DNA from: Pelotomaculum schinkii
GTDB lineage: Bacteria > Bacillota > Desulfotomaculia > Desulfotomaculales > Pelotomaculaceae
Direction: 5' to 3'
Assembly (NCBI RefSeq): GCF_004369205.1
Contig: NZ_QFGA01000005.1
Coordinates: 1 to 41,978, forward strand
Length of the DNA stretch: 41,978 nucleotides
Shown here: in pieces, positions 39,093 through 41,978 of the stretch
Layout: each line of letters starts with the position of its first letter
Numbering within the stretch: the first letter of the stretch is position 1
Position numbers and translations under genes: made by a program
Notes under the pieces: generated by a model
Databases searched by the model: none
What the model was told of the DNA's origin: nothing
Seen by the model: the letters and a program-made list of their open reading frames with translations, nothing else

Positions 39093-39740
39093 TTATAGTG
39101 GAACAATATAGCGGGCCATCATAATAAAGTGGGTAATACTGCCCGCCATGACAAACAGGTGAAAAATCTCGTGGAAGCCAAAGCGGTTCGGGAAAAAGTT
39201 CAGCCATTTGGTGGCATAAATGGCGGCTCCGACAGTATAAAACACCCCTCCGGCAACCATTAAAGCAATGGCCCCGGAAGGCAGGTTTCTGACCAGTTGG
39301 ATAAAGGGCACCAGGGCTATCCAGCCCAAACCGACATAAAAAGAGGTTGAAACCCAACGGGGCGCGTTAATGTACCACATCTTCAGGATGATCCCGGCGC
39401 AGGCTAAAAACCACACCACAGCAAGCATCGCCCATTTCCAGCCGCCACTGAGCCCGTAAAAAAACACAGGCGTGTAAGAGCCGGCAATAAGCAGGTAAAT
39501 GGCTGCATGATCCAGCTTTTTCAGGATTAACACTTTCCTGGGCGAGGTCCGGATCCAGTGATAAAGCGAACTGGCTCCAAACAATATAATGACTGTAGCT
39601 CCATAGGCAGCCATGGTAGCGACTTTAGCCGCACTGCTGCGGGAGACAATTACCAGGTACACCAGACCAGCTAACGACAAGGCAAAGGTGATCAAATGAG
39701 TCCATGTATTGACGGGCTCCCTCATTTTAAAAACATTCAT
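39093..39740 (-). CDS. Hemolysin III family (PAQR-like) membrane protein
   Basis: This 215-aa protein has seven predicted membrane helices and family marks REPVNTWTHLI at the start, GASSLYHW, LDHAAIYLLIAGSYTPV in the middle and FGFHEIFHLFVMAGSITHFIMM near the end. The conserved Ser/His/Asp/His positions form the zinc site of the PAQR/CREST hydrolase superfamily. Despite the name, most bacterial members are not toxins; a lipid-linked or membrane-homeostasis role is more likely. The ATG follows AAGGAG. It is upstream of, and probably co-transcribed with, the asparaginase-family gene. Confidence 0.92.
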   Translation of the reverse strand: MNVFKMREPVNTWTHLITFALSLAGLVYLVIVSRSSAAKVATMAAYGATVIILFGASSLYHWIRTSPRKVLILKKLDHAAIYLLIAGSYTPVFFYGLSGGWKWAMLAVVWFLACAGIILKMWYINAPRWVSTSFYVGLGWIALVPFIQLVRNLPSGAIALMVAGGVFYTVGAAIYATKWLNFFPNRFGFHEIFHLFVMAGSITHFIMMARYIVPL

Positions 39741-39922
39741 TAGGACCCAACTCCTTGTTTATTAACTCTCCAAAAACAATTAAATAATACTACAAACCTC
39801 CGGCAAATCCTGCCAAGGGACGCTCCGGTCAACTAATAAAAGAGCCTTCAGCACAACGCCAGCAATAATTTACCCTAAAAAAAGAAAAACTGATTCCCAA
39901 TAAAAGGATATGCACAACAGTT

Positions 39923-39939
39923 TCTTGAATAATTCAAGA
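39923..39939. promoter_or_regulatory. Palindrome upstream of a small membrane protein gene
   Basis: TCTTGAA (39923-39929) and TTCAAGA (39933-39939) form a perfect inverted repeat with a TAA centre, 45 bp before the GTG start at 39984. A TATATA-type -10 follows at about 39951. It may be an operator; no regulator is adjacent. The rest of 39741-39983 shows nothing. Confidence 0.35.
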
Positions 39940-39983
39940 GACACTGTATCTATATAAACAGTTTTAATTTAAGGAGGGTTTGT

Positions 39984-40229
39984 GTGGGGATGGGTTTCTT
40001 TTTGGCCCTGGGTTCACTGGTAATAATTGCAATCACAGGCGCTCTGGGCATATTATCAGCCATAAGAAAGGACCCGGTCTGGAAAGACTGGCTTCTGGGA
40101 TCACTGGCGGGATTTTTGTTGTTTTTTATCTCCCTATTCATCATACCTGAACCAACCGCAACCGTCAGCCCGCAGCAAACCGTTGAGCCGGGTCAGCAGC
40201 AAACTACCGGTTCAGCCGTGTATAAATAA
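39984..40229 (+). CDS. Small two-helix membrane protein
   Basis: This 81-aa protein starts at GTG 39984 after AAGGAGGG. Two hydrophobic helices (FFLALGSLVIIAITGALGIL and WLLGSLAGFLLFFISLFII) flank a short basic loop, and a polar Pro/Gln/Thr tail follows. I do not recognise a family. By topology it is likely a cell-envelope protein; no function can be assigned. Confidence 0.7.
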   Translation: MGMGFFLALGSLVIIAITGALGILSAIRKDPVWKDWLLGSLAGFLLFFISLFIIPEPTATVSPQQTVEPGQQQTTGSAVYK

Positions 40230-40351
40230 ACCACCCTGATGTACTGACCTCATTGTATAAACCTTGCAACAGGTCCCTAGTCACTAATTAAGCTTCTTAT
40301 TTGGTAATAAGGAAATAATACTAAAAAAACTTGATCGAGGTGGATTGCAAT

Positions 40352-40591
40352 ATGGTAATGTTAGGAGACCCTTTTGTCGCCAATGTTCCAAGGCAATTAT
40401 CCGCTGAAGAGTTGTTGCAGGCCTTGCGTGTCGACATGGCAGGTGAACTGGAGGCAATCATCGGTTACGAAGCGCATGCAATGGCCACGTCCGACGAGAG
40501 AGTGAAGGAAGTTCTCTATCACATTGCTGATGAAGAAAGACAGCATGTGGGTGAGTTGCAGCAACAGCGTTGCGCACATCCTGTTCGGTAA
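40352..40591 (+). pseudogene. Ferritin-like protein, C-terminus replaced
   Basis: From ATG 40352 (GAGGTGG eight bases upstream) 79 codons are open. Residues 17-70 read as ferritin-like helices with iron-ligand signatures: LRVDMAGELEAIIGYEAHAM, then VLYHIADEERQHVGELQ (E-x-x-H pattern). Small ferritin-like proteins of this sort are usually longer, with a further helix. After GELQQ the sequence turns into QRCAHPVR and stops, and the DNA from about 40560 is the antisense of a lipoprotein gene. The gene therefore seems cut by a rearrangement. Residual activity cannot be excluded. Confidence 0.6.
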
Positions 40592-40697
40592 GCTGTGGCT
40601 TTGGCGCGTCGGCGCCTTGCTGCAAGGAGCAGCCCGTAAGCGAACAAAAAACAAGCACAAGTAGTAGTGTAACAAGAAGTATCGGCCTACTGCGCAT
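40560..40697 (-). pseudogene. Lipoprotein gene, N-terminal fragment
   Basis: Starting at ATG 40697 after GGGGAGGG, the frame encodes a lipoprotein signal (RPILLVTLLLVLVFCSLTGC, lipobox LTGC) and a short mature part, SLQQGADAPKPQLTEQDVRNAVA. Beyond about 40560 the frame stays open to 40458, but only by reading the antisense of the ferritin-like gene. Thus two genes face each other, each lacking its own 3' end. I do not recognise the lipoprotein family. Confidence 0.55.
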
Positions 40698-40794
40698 GAA
40701 ATCAGCCCTCCCCTTTTTCTCTAACAATACCATAAAACGCCTTCATAAAAAAATGCGGGCGCCATTCATTGACACAAATGCAACATAGAGCCAT

Positions 40795-40845
40795 ATAAGT
40801 TCGGCTAACCCGCCGTGCCCAATTGAAATGGCGCCTACATGAACA
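40795..40845. repeat. Partial copy of the palindromic repeat family
   Basis: GTTCGGCTAACCCGCCGTG and CCCAATTGAAATGGCGCCTACAT (the latter at about 40818-40840) match, with changes, the block at 30036-30071. It lies between the lipoprotein fragment and the gene at 40855. No other feature is seen in 40700-40854. Confidence 0.6.
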
Positions 40846-40854
40846 GGTCTTCAT

Positions 40855-41436
40855 CTACAGAAAAGAATCAACCTGTGTCTCAATAACCGATATCTCCTGG
40901 TCGGTCAGTTGGCGACCCAGCAGTTCTTTGAGAGCTTTTATCGACGCGCCGATGGCAATGCGCCTGATATCTTTTTCTTCACTTTTTACAGGGGGCATCT
41001 GCGAACGGGGCGTTTCAAATTTCGCAGACGGAAGTCCGGGGCTCATAGCAGCCGCCATTTTATCCAACGAGGCTTCTTCCTCCATTACCAATTCATCATA
41101 TCCCCCGGGCATAAAATTATTACCGTTTTCTACAGACGCATGGTCTGCGCTCTTCCCGTTTTCTTCCCTTTTCCTTTTTTGTTCTTCTTTCCTGGCGCAG
41201 TACTTTGCATACTCCTTTTGTATGGTTTCTTCCACCGCAATCATTTCGGCCCTATGCGCTTCCAGGAAGATGGTTTGTTCAGGCGCATGCTTTTGAAATA
41301 CCTCGATCAAATCGTGCTGATTGGCAACCAGCGCTTGCAGCGCGGGGAAAACCTTGATCGGCACTCTGGCCAGCTCTTTATCATATTCGTAACCGGAAAC
41401 CGTTAATGCAAACTCCTGTTTTTTCTGCTTCGCCAT
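40855..41436 (-). CDS. Unrecognised 193-aa protein with helical middle
   Basis: It starts MAKQKKQEFALTVSGYEYD from ATG 41436, with AGGAAG upstream. The middle (AHRAEMIAVEETIQKEYAKYC, ARKEEQKRKREENG) is highly charged and probably coiled-coil. A low-complexity linker follows, and the C-terminal part (IRRIAIGASIKALKELLGRQLTDQEISVIETQVDSFL) looks like a compact helical domain. There is no signal peptide or membrane helix. I do not recognise a family. A possible promoter lies at 41481-41510. The start and length are believable because the frame is long, has a ribosome site and uses codons like its neighbours. Confidence 0.7.
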   Translation of the reverse strand: MAKQKKQEFALTVSGYEYDKELARVPIKVFPALQALVANQHDLIEVFQKHAPEQTIFLEAHRAEMIAVEETIQKEYAKYCARKEEQKRKREENGKSADHASVENGNNFMPGGYDELVMEEEASLDKMAAAMSPGLPSAKFETPRSQMPPVKSEEKDIRRIAIGASIKALKELLGRQLTDQEISVIETQVDSFL

Positions 41437-41480
41437 GTTTTACACTTCCTAACAATAGTCGATTTATGTCACCATATATT

Positions 41481-41510
41481 TTATTACAGATGAATGGAAA
41501 AATAAAGCAA
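41481..41510 (-). promoter_or_regulatory. Possible promoter of the 193-aa protein gene
   Basis: On the minus strand TTGCTT (plus 41505-41510) and TAATAA (plus 41481-41486) are 18 bp apart, about 45 bp before the ATG at 41436. The match is moderate and the region is A/T-rich, so chance is possible. Confidence 0.3.
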
Positions 41511-41600
41511 GCCAAACTAAGACTTTACATAACGGAAATGAAATAACATAATTTTTACATTATTAACAAGTAATATATTTGGAATTAAGTTATTTAGATG

Positions 41601-41786
41601 TTAAGTTAATACCGATTTCAATAAACCCCGAAAATAAGGTTTTGTTAGAGTTTCAACATTAAATGGTGACTTGGAAGTCACTTGCTTCCAAATTCCATCT
41701 CTATCCCTAACAAAAGAAAAATTACCTCTTTTTGTCTTCATTTCTATTTTTCCAGTTGATCCCACAAAAAACCTTCCGCTTGGCAA
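41601..41786 (-). pseudogene. Unrecognised gene fragment, 5' end unclear
   Basis: The frame to the stop at 41601 is open from a stop codon at 41889-41891, but the first possible start is TTG 41786, without a ribosome site. It encodes FLPSGRFFVGSTGKIEMKTK, then FVRDRDGIWKQVTS and YFRGLLKSVLT. The upstream open part reads coding-like too (VYKTKRLKLKTGEDEIEF) and begins with LRGLLNSYQKS, an echo of the C-terminal FRGLLKS. It may be the last part of a gene damaged by a partial duplication. The family is unknown. The stretch 41892-41978 shows nothing further. Confidence 0.35.
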
Positions 41787-41978
41787 AAATTCAATTTCAT
41801 CTTCTCCTGTTTTTAATTTTAACCTCTTTGTTTTATAAACACTCGATTTTTGGTAACTATTCAGTAAACCACGTAGCAGTAGCAGGAGCTATAAACTTGT
41901 GATAACCCCGACAGTATTTTTCAGTTCCCGATACTCTTCGTTAAATCTTTTTCGTATGCCGCTGCCATAAGTAATATT

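Noticed and set aside
1-41978. tRNA or rRNA genes
   Set aside because: No cloverleaf-like element with a GTTCRANNC arm and no conserved rRNA stretch was noticed on either strand. A covariance-model search was not possible here.

Overview
The window reads like a chromosomal segment of an anaerobic, Gram-positive Clostridia bacterium. A Peptococcales relative such as Pelotomaculum or Desulfotomaculum is the best guess; this is inference. It rests on strong AGGAGG-type ribosome sites, frequent TTG and GTG starts, consensus sigma-A promoters, many oxygen-sensitive Fe-S, nickel-chaperone and radical-SAM proteins, and families typical of that group. The region is accessory in character: broken genes, tandem insertion sequences, toxin-antitoxin genes and several families of dispersed palindromic repeats.

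Layout. 1-860: a 16-bp tandem repeat running into a perfect 29-bp inverted repeat, a small DUF3892-like gene, and repeat DNA. 854-5700: a minus-strand efflux operon (GbsR/MarR-type regulator, ABC ATPase, FtsX/MacB-type permease, HlyD-type adaptor) with a palindrome lying on its promoter. 5729-9350: nitroreductase, an AbrB/RelE-type toxin-antitoxin pair, the remains of a PIN-domain pair, small membrane or secreted proteins, and several frameshifted genes. 9389-10780: a DHA2-type drug exporter. 11005-14126: two nearly identical IS91-family elements in direct tandem.

14317-25142 is the most striking part. Three hypA genes and two hypB genes (nickel chaperones) are interleaved with three related winged-helix/Fe-S proteins. 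One of these is fused to a GltD-like flavoprotein and a C-terminal ferredoxin, and a PucR-type regulator sits in the middle. No hydrogenase structural gene and no hypC, D, E or F is present.

25593-32454 is an operon for a ribose-type ABC importer with a zinc alcohol dehydrogenase and a histidinol-dehydrogenase-family enzyme whose predicted zinc ligand set is altered. It probably takes up and oxidises a polyol-like compound. 32796-34486 carries a beta-carbonic anhydrase, repeat DNA, a DUF3006 gene and a small winged-helix protein.

34670-36690 is htpG (Hsp90), preceded by a consensus promoter and a leader that can fold into mutually exclusive antiterminator and terminator hairpins. 37040-41978 holds a PflX-like radical SAM protein, an isoaspartyl peptidase/asparaginase, a hemolysin III homologue, a small membrane protein, a ferritin-like gene colliding with a lipoprotein gene at an apparent rearrangement junction, and two unrecognised genes.

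All calls come from reading the sequence and family knowledge. No database search was run.
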